A DNA stretch of 64,000 nt from an uncultured Subdoligranulum sp. (GTDB lineage Bacteria; Bacillota; Clostridia; Oscillospirales; Ruminococcaceae). This document shows, piece by piece, positions 40,695-48,044 of this stretch (position 1 is the stretch's first letter; every line of letters begins with the position of its first letter). Under the pieces are notes generated by a model. It was given only the letters and a program-made list of their open reading frames with translations, ran no database searches and had not been told where the DNA came from. The DNA is taken from contig UQZO01000001.1 of NCBI GenBank assembly GCA_900545545.1, positions 186,001 to 250,000 of the forward strand. Reading direction: 5' to 3'. The position numbers and the translations under genes are program-made.

Positions 40695-41561
40695 ATGCCA
40701 GGCGATCTGCATACCCATTCCACATTTTCCGACGGGTCGACCCCTGCCGAAAAGTTGCCGTTTCTGGCACAATGTGCGGGCATGACACATCTTGCCATCT
40801 CGGACCATGATTCCATGCGCGGCGTCCGGTATGCCTATGCCCATCCCACGCAGGAGGGCGTTCATCTGATTCCGGCTGTGGAACTGACAGCTTACGATTA
40901 TGAGCGCGCACACCGGGTGCACCTTTTGTGCTATTGGCCCGATGACTGCGCCCCGCTGGCGGAGTTCTGCGATATGATGGCGGAGCGCCGCCGTGTGGCC
41001 GTGCTGCAAAGCTGCCGCGAACTGGAGGAAATCTGCCCGCAGTTCCGCACCGAGGAAGCACTGGAACTGGCCAAAGACAGCGGCACGCTGTTCAAGGCCC
41101 ATGTCATGCGGGTGCTGTGGCAGTACGGCCTGGCCGACGGTATGTACAACGATGTGTACCGTTCGCTGTTCGGGCTCAAGCCGGTGCGCGGGCGTATTCT
41201 GCACACACCGCGGTATGAGCCGGTGGACGATGTGCTGTCGCTCATCAAGACCTGCCGCGGCGTGGTGGTGCTGGCCCATCCCAGCGTCTACCACAGTATG
41301 GAGCTGGCCCGGGAACTGATCGAGGCCGGCCGGCTGGACGGTGTGGAGATCGACCACCCGCGCAACACGCCGGAAGATAAGGCGGAACTGCTGCGGCTGG
41401 CCAAAGCCAATGACCTGTTGATCACCGGCGGCACCGACTACCACGGCCTGAATACCGTCACACCGCGGCCGGTGGGGGCGTTCTCCACCCGGGATGAACA
41501 GATCGCGCGGTTGGCGGCGCTGGCCAAGGCGCGCAAAGCCTCCAGCAAAAAGGCACAATAA
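40695..41561 (+). CDS. PHP-domain metal-dependent phosphoesterase
   Basis: 288 residues. Polymerase-and-histidinol-phosphatase fold with metal ligands DLHTHSTFSDGS (4-15), SDHDSMRG (near 36), the glutamate of PAVELTAY, HVHLLCYW-like HRVHLLCYW, and late VVLAHPS, GVEIDHPRN, GGTDYHG. It resembles the YciV/TrpH-type proteins that act as 5'-3' exoribonuclease or 3',5'-nucleotide phosphatase. A ribosome site AAGGGGG precedes the ATG. First gene of the plus-strand group leading to the FkbH cassette; functional relation to it is unclear. Confidence 0.88.
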   Translation: MPGDLHTHSTFSDGSTPAEKLPFLAQCAGMTHLAISDHDSMRGVRYAYAHPTQEGVHLIPAVELTAYDYERAHRVHLLCYWPDDCAPLAEFCDMMAERRRVAVLQSCRELEEICPQFRTEEALELAKDSGTLFKAHVMRVLWQYGLADGMYNDVYRSLFGLKPVRGRILHTPRYEPVDDVLSLIKTCRGVVVLAHPSVYHSMELARELIEAGRLDGVEIDHPRNTPEDKAELLRLAKANDLLITGGTDYHGLNTVTPRPVGAFSTRDEQIARLAALAKARKASSKKAQ

Positions 41562-41588
41562 AAGACTGATAAAAGGAGCAAAACAAAG

Positions 41589-41843
41589 ATGACTTACGTA
41601 TACAACAACAAGGGCACCTGCTCTGTCCGTACCGAAGTGGAACTCAACCCCGATCACACCATTGCGGCCGTTCGCGTGCTGGGCGGCTGCAACGGCAACC
41701 TGAAGGGCATCTCCCAGCTGCTTGTTGGCATGAAAGCGGAGGACGCCATTGCCCGTATGGAAGGTACGACCTGCGGCAACAAGCCCACCAGCTGCCCGGA
41801 CCAGATTGCCCATGCGTTGAAAGGCGCACTGGCTGAACTGTAA
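41589..41843 (+). CDS. TSCPD-domain protein (TIGR03905-like)
   Basis: 84 residues with the eponymous TSCPDQIAHAL motif near the C-terminus and conserved GGCNGNLKGIS and TCGNKPTSC segments; several cysteines (11, 34, 62, 69) suggest metal or thiol chemistry. The same small domain is fused to some vitamin B12-dependent ribonucleotide reductases; stand-alone copies have no known role. AAAGGAG site. Lies between the PHP gene and fkbH, all in one direction. Confidence 0.85.
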   Translation: MTYVYNNKGTCSVRTEVELNPDHTIAAVRVLGGCNGNLKGISQLLVGMKAEDAIARMEGTTCGNKPTSCPDQIAHALKGALAEL

Positions 41844-41863
41844 GCAAAACAAAGGAGCCGCAC

Positions 41864-43642
41864 ATGGACTGTTTCCATTATCCGCTGGATACCGAGACAC
41901 TGCTGCGCAAAAAGCGCCGCCTGCGCCGGGAACTTCTGGCACAGAACCCGCATCCGCTGCACAAAAAAATCGCCATTCTCGGCGGATCTACCACCAATGA
42001 GGTGGCGGACCAGCTGGGGCTTTTTTTGCTGCAATATGGCATTGAGGCGGAATTCTATCAGAGTGAGTATGCCCAGTACTGGCAGGATGCCATGTTCGGC
42101 ACGCCGGAACTGGACGCCTTTGCGCCCGATGTAATCTACATCCATACCAACTGGCGCAATCTGACCCAGATGCCCACCACGGCGGACAGTGCAGAGCAGA
42201 TCAACGCCATGCTGGAGGCGGAGTATGCCCATTTTGAGACGATGTGGCAGGCACTGGAACAGAAGTTCGCCTGCCCCGTCATCCAGAATAACTTTGACCG
42301 CCCCAACTACCGCCTGATGGGCAACCGGGATATCTGGGATGTGCACGGCCGTTCCAATTTCATCAGCCGTCTGAACCAGAAATTCTATGCCTACGCGGCA
42401 GCCCACGAGAATTTCTACATCAATGATATTGATTATCTCTCGGCTGATTATGGTCTGACAGCCTGGGGCGATGCCTTCTACTGGCACATGTACAAATACG
42501 CCATGTGCCTGGACGCCATCCCTTCGCTGGCCAACAGTGTGGCCAATATCATCAAGTCGCTGTATGGCCGCAACAAGAAAGCCCTTGTGCTGGATCTGGA
42601 CAATACCCTTTGGGGCGGCGTTGTGGGAGATGACGGCGTGGATGGTCTGGCCATCGGCCCCGAGGTGCCCGAAGGACAGGTCTATGCCGAGTTCCAGAGT
42701 TACTGTAAGGCGCTCAAAAGCATCGGCGTGATCCTGGCTGTGGATTCCAAAAATGACGAGGCAAACGCATTGGCGGGGCTGAACCATCCTGACGGTGTGC
42801 TGCGCCCCGACGATTTTGTGGACATCAAGGCCAACTGGGACCCCAAGGACCAGAACCTCAAAGCCATTGCGGCAGAACTGAACCTGGGGGCTGACAGTTT
42901 CGTCTTTGCCGATGATAACCCGGCGGAGCGTGCCATCGTGGAAGCCCAGGTACCGGGGGTGGCGGTGCCCGCCCTGGACGGCGCGGAAAACTATATCAAG
43001 ACGCTGGACCACGGCGGTTATTTTGAGGTCACCGCACTCTCGCAGGAGGATCTCAAAAAAACCGAACTGTACCACCAGAACGCCCGGCGTGCGGCAGCCC
43101 AGGCATCCTTTGCGGATTACGGCGAGTATCTCGACAGCCTGGAAATGACCGCTATGATTCACGGCTTTGAGCCGCTGTATATCCAGCGTATCGCCCAGCT
43201 GACCAACAAGTCCAACCAGTTCAATCTTACGACACTACGCTGCTCTGAGGATGACATCCACGCCATGGCCAAGGACGGAAACCATCTTTGCCTGTGCGGC
43301 AAGCTGGTGGATAAGTTTGGTGATAACGGCATTGTTACGGTGGTATCCGGCGAACAGCAGGGGGATGCGTTGCATCTGCGCCTGTGGCTGATGAGCTGCC
43401 GTGTACTCAAGCGCGGCATGGAAGATGCCATGATGGATACCGTGATGGCTGAAGCTGCCGTGCGCGGTGTTGCCACCGTCTACGGCTACTACTATCCCAC
43501 CGCCAAGAACGCCATGGTGCGGGAATTCTACGCAGGATACGGCTTTGAAAAGGTGAGTGAGGACGAAGCCGGCAACACGGTGTGGAAACTGGATGTGGCT
43601 GCCTACCAGCCGCGCCATCCGCACATGAAGATTGAACGCTGA
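41864..43642 (+). CDS. FkbH-like HAD-IIIC family protein (acyl-carrier loading enzyme type)
   Basis: 592 residues, three parts. N-terminal SGNH-like domain (about 35-230, AILGGSTTNEVADQLG); central HAD domain with VLDLDNTLWGGVVGDDG (near 243) and FADDNPAERA (near 346), the phosphatase motifs I and IV; C-terminal GNAT-like domain (about 410-580, NKSNQFNLTTLR, GRNAMVREFY-like KNAMVREFYAGYGF). FkbH proteins take 1,3-bisphosphoglycerate, dephosphorylate it and load glyceryl onto an acyl carrier protein for polyketides or polysaccharide decoration. No acyl carrier protein, ligase or PKS is in the window. Directly followed by SGNH and MBOAT genes, implying surface-polymer acylation. Confidence 0.88.
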   Translation: MDCFHYPLDTETLLRKKRRLRRELLAQNPHPLHKKIAILGGSTTNEVADQLGLFLLQYGIEAEFYQSEYAQYWQDAMFGTPELDAFAPDVIYIHTNWRNLTQMPTTADSAEQINAMLEAEYAHFETMWQALEQKFACPVIQNNFDRPNYRLMGNRDIWDVHGRSNFISRLNQKFYAYAAAHENFYINDIDYLSADYGLTAWGDAFYWHMYKYAMCLDAIPSLANSVANIIKSLYGRNKKALVLDLDNTLWGGVVGDDGVDGLAIGPEVPEGQVYAEFQSYCKALKSIGVILAVDSKNDEANALAGLNHPDGVLRPDDFVDIKANWDPKDQNLKAIAAELNLGADSFVFADDNPAERAIVEAQVPGVAVPALDGAENYIKTLDHGGYFEVTALSQEDLKKTELYHQNARRAAAQASFADYGEYLDSLEMTAMIHGFEPLYIQRIAQLTNKSNQFNLTTLRCSEDDIHAMAKDGNHLCLCGKLVDKFGDNGIVTVVSGEQQGDALHLRLWLMSCRVLKRGMEDAMMDTVMAEAAVRGVATVYGYYYPTAKNAMVREFYAGYGFEKVSEDEAGNTVWKLDVAAYQPRHPHMKIER

Positions 43643-43657
43643 TCGAAAGGAGACGCT

Positions 43658-44761
43658 ATGAGCAAGACCGTCCTGCGAAAAGCTGCGGGGGTGGTTCTGT
43701 TTCTGGTCCTGACGGCAGTGCTGCTGGTGGCTGCGCGGTTTTTGCTGGTGGACGATGTACACTCCTATTCCCGGGTTATGCTGCAGGAACTCTATGCGCA
43801 GGCAGGGCAGATCGATACGTTGTTTCTGGGTTCTTCCCACTGCTACCGCAGCGTGGACCCGGCGGCGGTGGATGAGGCACTGGGCACGCACAGCTTCAAT
43901 GCGGGTTCCTCCCAGCAGCTGCCGGACGGTTCCTACTATATGCTGCAGGAAGCAGCCTCTCAGAACGATCTCAAAGCCGTCTACCTTGAAATGTTTTATA
44001 CCGGGTATAACCAGAGTGCTTCCAGCGATGTGCCGCTGGCATGCTATCTGCTCACGGATTTCATGCGGTGGAATTCCCCTTATCGGTATGAGTATCTGTG
44101 GGAGATGGGCGGTATGGCCTCGGTGGCCGACTTGCTGCTGCCCGCGCGGCACGGCATGGCCACACCGGGAAACTGGCTTTCCCTCTGGCAGGCTAAGCTG
44201 ACCGACGGCTATGCACCGGGGAATTATAACTATGTGACCTATCCCGATGAGGGGGAGGCCTACCGCGGCAATGGATTTGTGTATACCGAGGGTACACCCC
44301 AGGATGGGTTTGCTACGCTGCTGGATGTGAATCCGGAGCAGCCCCTTTCGGCATTTGGCTGGGAGTATCTGACGAAAATCACGGATTTCTGTCAGGAGCA
44401 GGGCATCCGCCTGGTTCTGTTTACCGCGCCGCTGCCCAGTGCCTATGTCTCCAATACGCAAAATTATCAGGCCTATGTAACGGCGATGCAGACCTTTGCC
44501 GAAGAAAACAATATACAGTATTGGGATTTTTCCCTGTATCGGAAGCGGAAAGAACTGGATCTTGGCAGCGGAGATTTCTCCGACGCGCATCATCTGAATG
44601 GTACAGGAGCAGAGAAATTTACAGCTGTCCTCTGCGATGTGATTGCACAGGATGCAGCGGGGGAGGATGTTTCCACCCTGTTCTGCAATACCGTGGAGGA
44701 AAAACTCTCGGAATATCCGGACAATACGATTTTTATGGCCGATGCTCAGATTGATTCATAA
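43658..44761 (+). CDS. Membrane-anchored SGNH/DltD-like protein
   Basis: 367 residues: one N-terminal membrane anchor (12-31) and an extracellular SGNH-type domain. The nucleophile block is FLGSSHCYRSVDP (S59/S60), followed by FNAGSSQQLPDGSYY, and the C-terminal Asp/His pair is in DFSDAHHLNGTGAEKF. This organisation matches DltD and AlgX/AlgJ partners that help MBOAT O-acyltransferases move acyl groups to surface polymers. Starts 15 bp after fkbH with AAAGGAG. Homologues are common beside MBOAT genes in gut Clostridia. Confidence 0.82.
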   Translation: MSKTVLRKAAGVVLFLVLTAVLLVAARFLLVDDVHSYSRVMLQELYAQAGQIDTLFLGSSHCYRSVDPAAVDEALGTHSFNAGSSQQLPDGSYYMLQEAASQNDLKAVYLEMFYTGYNQSASSDVPLACYLLTDFMRWNSPYRYEYLWEMGGMASVADLLLPARHGMATPGNWLSLWQAKLTDGYAPGNYNYVTYPDEGEAYRGNGFVYTEGTPQDGFATLLDVNPEQPLSAFGWEYLTKITDFCQEQGIRLVLFTAPLPSAYVSNTQNYQAYVTAMQTFAEENNIQYWDFSLYRKRKELDLGSGDFSDAHHLNGTGAEKFTAVLCDVIAQDAAGEDVSTLFCNTVEEKLSEYPDNTIFMADAQIDS

Positions 44762-44776
44762 AAGGGAGGTCCTGCC

Positions 44777-46180
44777 ATGCTGGCTGTAACTTCGCCGGGC
44801 TTTGTCGTGTTTGCGGCAGTGCTGGTGGGGCTTTGGTATCTGTGTGCACCGGCGCGCCGCTGGCAGTTGATGCTGGCGGCCAGCGTGGTGTTTTATCTTT
44901 CGCTGGACTGGCAGGGATTTCTGGCGCTGCTGGTCAGCGCCGTACTTGTGTGGTTCTGCGCCCTGCGCGCCCGCGGCAAAACCGCGTGGTTTGGCGCGGG
45001 CCTGGCGGCTGCCCTGGCGCCGCTTTTGCTGCTGAAATATTATGTGGCGGCAGCCGGGGGGCTTGCCGCTTTGTGGGGGCTGCGCCTGTGGCAGCCGGAG
45101 CTGCTGCAGCCCCTGGGGCTGGGCTATTTCAGCCTGCAGCTGATCAGTTATCTGGTGGATGTGCGCCGTGCCGCCATTCCGGCCGAACGCAGCTTTGCCA
45201 GGGTGCTGTGCTATACCTCGTTCTTTCTCTCCATCACCCAGGGACCGTTTAACCGCTATGCCGAACTGATGCCGCAGCTGACGGCGCCGGTACAATGGGA
45301 TGGCCAGCGGGCGTGGCGCGGGGCGCTGCGCTGCTTTTGGGGCTATTTCAAAAAAGTAGCAGTGGCAGACCGGGCGGCAGTGGTGGTTTCGGCGGCTTTC
45401 GCCAATCCGGCCTCACTGGACCGTACCCAGCTCTTGCTGGCCACGGTGCTTTATTCCTTCCAGCTGTATGCCGATTTCTCCGGCTATACCGATATTGTGC
45501 TCGGCGTGGGGCAGGTGCTGGGCCTTTCCTTGCCGGAAAACTTCCGCCAGCCGTTTCTGTCGGCGACTGTCAAGGAGCTGTGGTCCCGCTGGCATATCAG
45601 CCTTTCTCGCTGGCTCAGGGATTATGTCTATATTCCGCTGGGCGGCAGCCGGTGCAGCCCGCTGCGCCGGGATGGAAACCTCATCGCCACCTTTCTGGTC
45701 AGCGGTTTGTGGCATGGCGCCGGGCTGACCTATCTGCTGTGGGGTTTGCTGCATGGTGCGCTCCAAGCGCTGGAAAATCATCTGCCGTGGCGCCGGGCCA
45801 TCATCCGGGGCTGGGCGCGGCTGGCAGGAATTGCCGGTACGTTCAGTATCTTTGTCTTTACCTTTACCATCTTCCGTGCTACAAGCCTTGCCAATGCCTG
45901 GCAGTATTTTTCGGGAATTCTTCATAACGGCGGACATAAAGCGCTCAGCAATTATTGGGAACTGGGCCTTACTACGCGCCAGGACCAGGTGCTGCTGTTT
46001 GCCGGTGTGGCGATCCTGATTGTGGCAGACCTGCTGCAGGAACGGAATATTTCCATTCCGGACCGCCTGGCCAAGGCACCGAAAGCGGTGCGTTGGATTG
46101 CCTACGAAGTGATGCTGTTTGCATTCCTCTTTATGGGCCAGTTTTTGGGCGGCGGCGGATTCCTGTATGCCCGCTATTGA
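44777..46180 (+). CDS. MBOAT-family membrane-bound O-acyltransferase
   Basis: 467 residues, about 11 membrane helices. MBOAT motifs: QLYADFSGYTDIVLGVGQ, LWSRWHISLSRWLRDYVYIPLGG (H273) and the catalytic histidine region SGLWHGAGLTYLLWG (H313). Family relatives are AlgI, DltB and PatA, which move acyl groups across the membrane onto polysaccharides or teichoic acids. GGGAGGT precedes the ATG. With the preceding SGNH gene it forms a DltB/DltD-like pair, and FkbH upstream suggests a glyceryl- or related acyl donor rather than D-alanine. The operon ends at the terminator 46193-46225. Confidence 0.92.
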   Translation: MLAVTSPGFVVFAAVLVGLWYLCAPARRWQLMLAASVVFYLSLDWQGFLALLVSAVLVWFCALRARGKTAWFGAGLAAALAPLLLLKYYVAAAGGLAALWGLRLWQPELLQPLGLGYFSLQLISYLVDVRRAAIPAERSFARVLCYTSFFLSITQGPFNRYAELMPQLTAPVQWDGQRAWRGALRCFWGYFKKVAVADRAAVVVSAAFANPASLDRTQLLLATVLYSFQLYADFSGYTDIVLGVGQVLGLSLPENFRQPFLSATVKELWSRWHISLSRWLRDYVYIPLGGSRCSPLRRDGNLIATFLVSGLWHGAGLTYLLWGLLHGALQALENHLPWRRAIIRGWARLAGIAGTFSIFVFTFTIFRATSLANAWQYFSGILHNGGHKALSNYWELGLTTRQDQVLLFAGVAILIVADLLQERNISIPDRLAKAPKAVRWIAYEVMLFAFLFMGQFLGGGGFLYARY

Positions 46181-46192
46181 AACATGTAAAAG

Positions 46193-46225
46193 AAAAGCAC
46201 GGTGCCGTCGGGCATCGTGCTTTTT
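46193..46225 (+). terminator. Bidirectional terminator after the MBOAT gene
   Basis: AAAAGCAC and GTGCTTTT arms with an inner GATGCC/GGTGCC-type stem form a long hairpin with A-run on one side and T-run on the other. It serves the MBOAT gene and the converging hypothetical gene. Confidence 0.88.
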
Positions 46226-46237
46226 GCTGTGGTGGAA

Positions 46238-46570
46238 TCAGCGGTCCGGTTCACAATCCAGAATGGAAGGGATATTCTCCCAACGTTCCGCTTCGGCATG
46301 GTACATTTCATGGAACCAGGCTACCGCGGCATCCAGTCCTTCCTGGTTGCCGTCGAACTCCTTGGATTGGATTTTCTCTTCCGCAGTATGTTCAATGCTC
46401 CAGGGGCCGGGCCAGATGTAGGCGGTCAGAAACTCCATCTTCTTTTTGCCGCTTTCGTCGGCGGGGGCCGGCTTTTTGCCGGGAACAATCACATACCGCA
46501 TGCCGCCCTCGGCACCGGAATAGGGATTGCCGTTATGGAACCAATGATAAATGGGAAATGCATCCAGCAT
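46238..46570 (-). CDS. Conserved-looking hypothetical protein, 110 residues
   Basis: No domain recognised. A soluble alpha/beta-type composition: aromatic-rich start (FPIYHWFHNGNPYSGAEGG), a beta stretch with MRYVIVPGKK, a charged segment, then EFLTAYIWPGPWSIEHTAEE and an acidic helix AVAWFHEMYHAEAERWE. Seven tryptophans/histidines and lack of hydrophobic helices suggest a small globular cytosolic protein. AAAGGAG lies about 8 nt before the ATG, and a good promoter (46664-46636) and terminator flank it, so it is very probably real. It stands alone between the MBOAT operon and tRNA-Gly. Confidence 0.7.
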   Translation of the reverse strand: MLDAFPIYHWFHNGNPYSGAEGGMRYVIVPGKKPAPADESGKKKMEFLTAYIWPGPWSIEHTAEEKIQSKEFDGNQEGLDAAVAWFHEMYHAEAERWENIPSILDCEPDR

Positions 46571-46635
46571 AGGTAAGCTCCTTTCGCGCAGTGGGCCGGT
46601 TGTTTTGTCGTGCCGTCCGCGCAGAGATCATACTT

Positions 46636-46664
46636 ATTATATAGCAACAAAGGCGGGGCGGCAA
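46636..46664 (-). promoter_or_regulatory. Promoter of the 110-residue hypothetical gene
   Basis: Minus strand TTGCCG (46664-46659), 17-nt spacer, TATAAT (46641-46636), 65 bp before the start codon. Confidence 0.7.
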
Positions 46665-46678
46665 CCCGAAAAACGGGA

Positions 46679-46707
46679 TTGACAAAGCTATCCCTTTGCG
46701 GTACAAT
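46679..46707 (+). promoter_or_regulatory. SigA promoter of tRNA-Gly
   Basis: TTGACA (46679-46684), 17-nt spacer, TACAAT (46702-46707), 12 bp before the tRNA 5' end. Confidence 0.88.
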
Positions 46708-46718
46708 AATTAAGTCAT

Positions 46719-46794
46719 GCGGGATTAGCTCATCCGGTAGAGTGACTGCTTCCCAAGCAGTAGGTGGCGAGTTCGAGACTCGTATCCCGCTCCA
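46719..46794 (+). tRNA. tRNA-Gly (CCC)
   Basis: Acceptor GCGGGAT/ATCCCGC, D arm AGCTC-GAGT, anticodon stem ACTGC/GCAGT around TTCCCAA (anticodon CCC), T arm GCGAG-TTCGAGA-CTCGT, discriminator T and encoded CCA (46792-46794). Reads GGG. Confidence 0.96.
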
Positions 46795-46800
46795 AAAAGA

Positions 46801-46842
46801 CCGTGCAATTTGCGAAAGAGCAGGTTGCACGGCTTTTCTTTT
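46801..46842 (+). terminator. Terminator of tRNA-Gly
   Basis: CCGTGCAA (46801-46808) pairs with TTGCACGG (46825-46832), followed by CTTTTCTTTT. Confidence 0.88.
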
Positions 46843-46894
46843 GCAAGAACAGCCGCCGGATAGCGGGAAAATTATGCGTTTTACGGGAATTTCC

Positions 46895-46923
46895 TTGACA
46901 AACGGCCTGTTTTCTGCTAAAAT
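46895..46923 (+). promoter_or_regulatory. SigA promoter of rpmE
   Basis: TTGACA (46895-46900), 17-nt spacer, TAAAAT (46918-46923). Transcription from about 46930 leaves a 130-nt leader. Confidence 0.85.
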
Positions 46924-46929
46924 GCTCTA

Positions 46930-47059
46930 GCAATCGTTCAGATGGCTGCTCCATTCGCACAGGATGGTGAATGCTGGTAGCCGCAATTCGAAGATTGTGA
47001 TGAGCACATATATTGAGTATGGCTCCCGTAATCATAATCGAGAAAGAGGTGAAATAACC
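46930..47059 (+). promoter_or_regulatory. Structured 5' leader of rpmE (candidate L31 autoregulatory leader)
   Basis: Two hairpins are visible. The first pairs GGCT/AGCC and CATTC/GAATG with internal loops (about 46943-46982). The second pairs GATTGTGAT (46994-47002) with ATCATAATC (47031-47039), GAGC with GCTC, and CATAT with GTATG, and ends just before the AAAGAGGTG ribosome site. Leaders regulating L31 by binding the protein are described in several bacterial groups; equivalence to any known family is not established here. Confidence 0.5.
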
Positions 47060-47266
47060 ATGAAGAAGGGCATCCATCCGAACTACGTGGACTGCACCAT
47101 TACCTGCGCCTGCGGCAACGTGATCCACACCCGTGACACCAAGCCGGAGATCCACGTCGAAGTTTGCAGCAAGTGCCATCCGTTCTACACCGGCAAGCAG
47201 AAGCTGGTCGATACCGGTGGCCGTGTCGAGCGTTTCAAGCGCCGTTATGCCAACGCTGGCAAATAA
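47060..47266 (+). CDS. rpmE: 50S ribosomal protein L31 (zinc-binding form)
   Basis: 68 residues, full length. MKKGIHPNYVDCTITCACGNV at the start and CSKCHPFYTGKQK in the middle carry the four zinc-ligand positions (C16 and C18 region, C37, C40), marking the Zn form (C+) rather than the zinc-free paralogue. AAAGAGGTGA precedes the ATG. Own promoter, long structured leader and a clean terminator. Confidence 0.97.
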   Translation: MKKGIHPNYVDCTITCACGNVIHTRDTKPEIHVEVCSKCHPFYTGKQKLVDTGGRVERFKRRYANAGK

Positions 47267-47280
47267 GTTTGTTTGCACTG

Positions 47281-47312
47281 TACCCCAGATGGCGACATCT
47301 GGGGTATTTTTG
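47281..47312 (+). terminator. Terminator after rpmE
   Basis: TACCCCAGATG (47281-47291) pairs perfectly with CATCTGGGGTA (47296-47306), GCGA loop, then TTTTT. Confidence 0.95.
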
Positions 47313-47335
47313 GCTGTCTGTAAGGAGTTTTGCTG

Positions 47336-47953
47336 ATGTCCGACTACAAGACCATCCGCGGTGTCTCTACGTTTGAATATGAGGAAAAGCGCAGCCGTTT
47401 TATCGGCACGGCAGCCTTTGCCGATACCGAGGAAAAGGCCCTCGAGGTACTTAACCGTGTGCGCGCTGCCAACCGCACGGCCCGGCACAATGTCTATGCC
47501 TATGTGCTGCAAAACGGACGCACGCGCTACTCCGACGACGGCGAGCCTGCCAAAACGGCGGGCACCCCGGTTCTGGAAGCCATCGGCCATGCGGGAATCT
47601 CCGACGTGATCGTTGTGGTTACCCGTTACTTCGGGGGCATTCTGCTGGGGACCGGCGGTCTGGTGCGGGCCTATACGGCGGCTGCTTCCGGGGCGCTGCA
47701 ACAGGCGGAACTGGTGAGTATGCGCCTGGTGGTAGATTGCAGCCTCCGGGTGCCTTACGCCTTGTTCGAGCAGGCCCAGCGCATGGTGGCGGCATCGGGT
47801 GCAAAGCTGCAGGAACCCGTTTTTGACGATGCGGTCACGCTGCTGTGGCGGATGCCGTCGGGGGAGGAGAACGCGCTCTGTCAATCGCTGTCGGAACTGA
47901 CGCGCGGCGGGGCGCAGGTGGAAGTTTCGGCGCCTTCCTATGCACCTTTTTGA
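47336..47953 (+). CDS. YigZ/IMPACT family protein
   Basis: 205 residues. The N-terminal IMPACT/UPF0029 domain is clear (KRSRFIGTAAFADTEEKAL, TARHNVYAYVLQNG, SDDGEPAKTAGTPVLEAI, VVVTRYFGGILLGTGGLVRAY) and a C-terminal DUF1949-type ferredoxin-like domain follows. Eukaryotic IMPACT modulates translation control through GCN1; the bacterial role is unclear, possibly ribosome- or proline-peptidase-associated. ATG 47336 has AAGGAG 8 nt upstream; a TTG two codons earlier is less well placed. No terminator is seen before the dgt promoter. Confidence 0.92.
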   Translation: MSDYKTIRGVSTFEYEEKRSRFIGTAAFADTEEKALEVLNRVRAANRTARHNVYAYVLQNGRTRYSDDGEPAKTAGTPVLEAIGHAGISDVIVVVTRYFGGILLGTGGLVRAYTAAASGALQQAELVSMRLVVDCSLRVPYALFEQAQRMVAASGAKLQEPVFDDAVTLLWRMPSGEENALCQSLSELTRGGAQVEVSAPSYAPF

Positions 47954-47988
47954 AGAAATCGTGAAATTGCCGGAAAAAATAAAGTGTT

Positions 47989-48016
47989 TTGCCCGGTTTT
48001 GTCGTACTTATATATA
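47989..48016 (+). promoter_or_regulatory. Possible promoter of dgt-dnaG-rpoD
   Basis: TTGCCC (47989-47994), 16-nt spacer, TATATA (48011-48016), about 28 bp before the dgt start. Confidence 0.5.
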
Positions 48017-48044
48017 GAGAGAAAAATGAGAGGGGGCGGATTGT

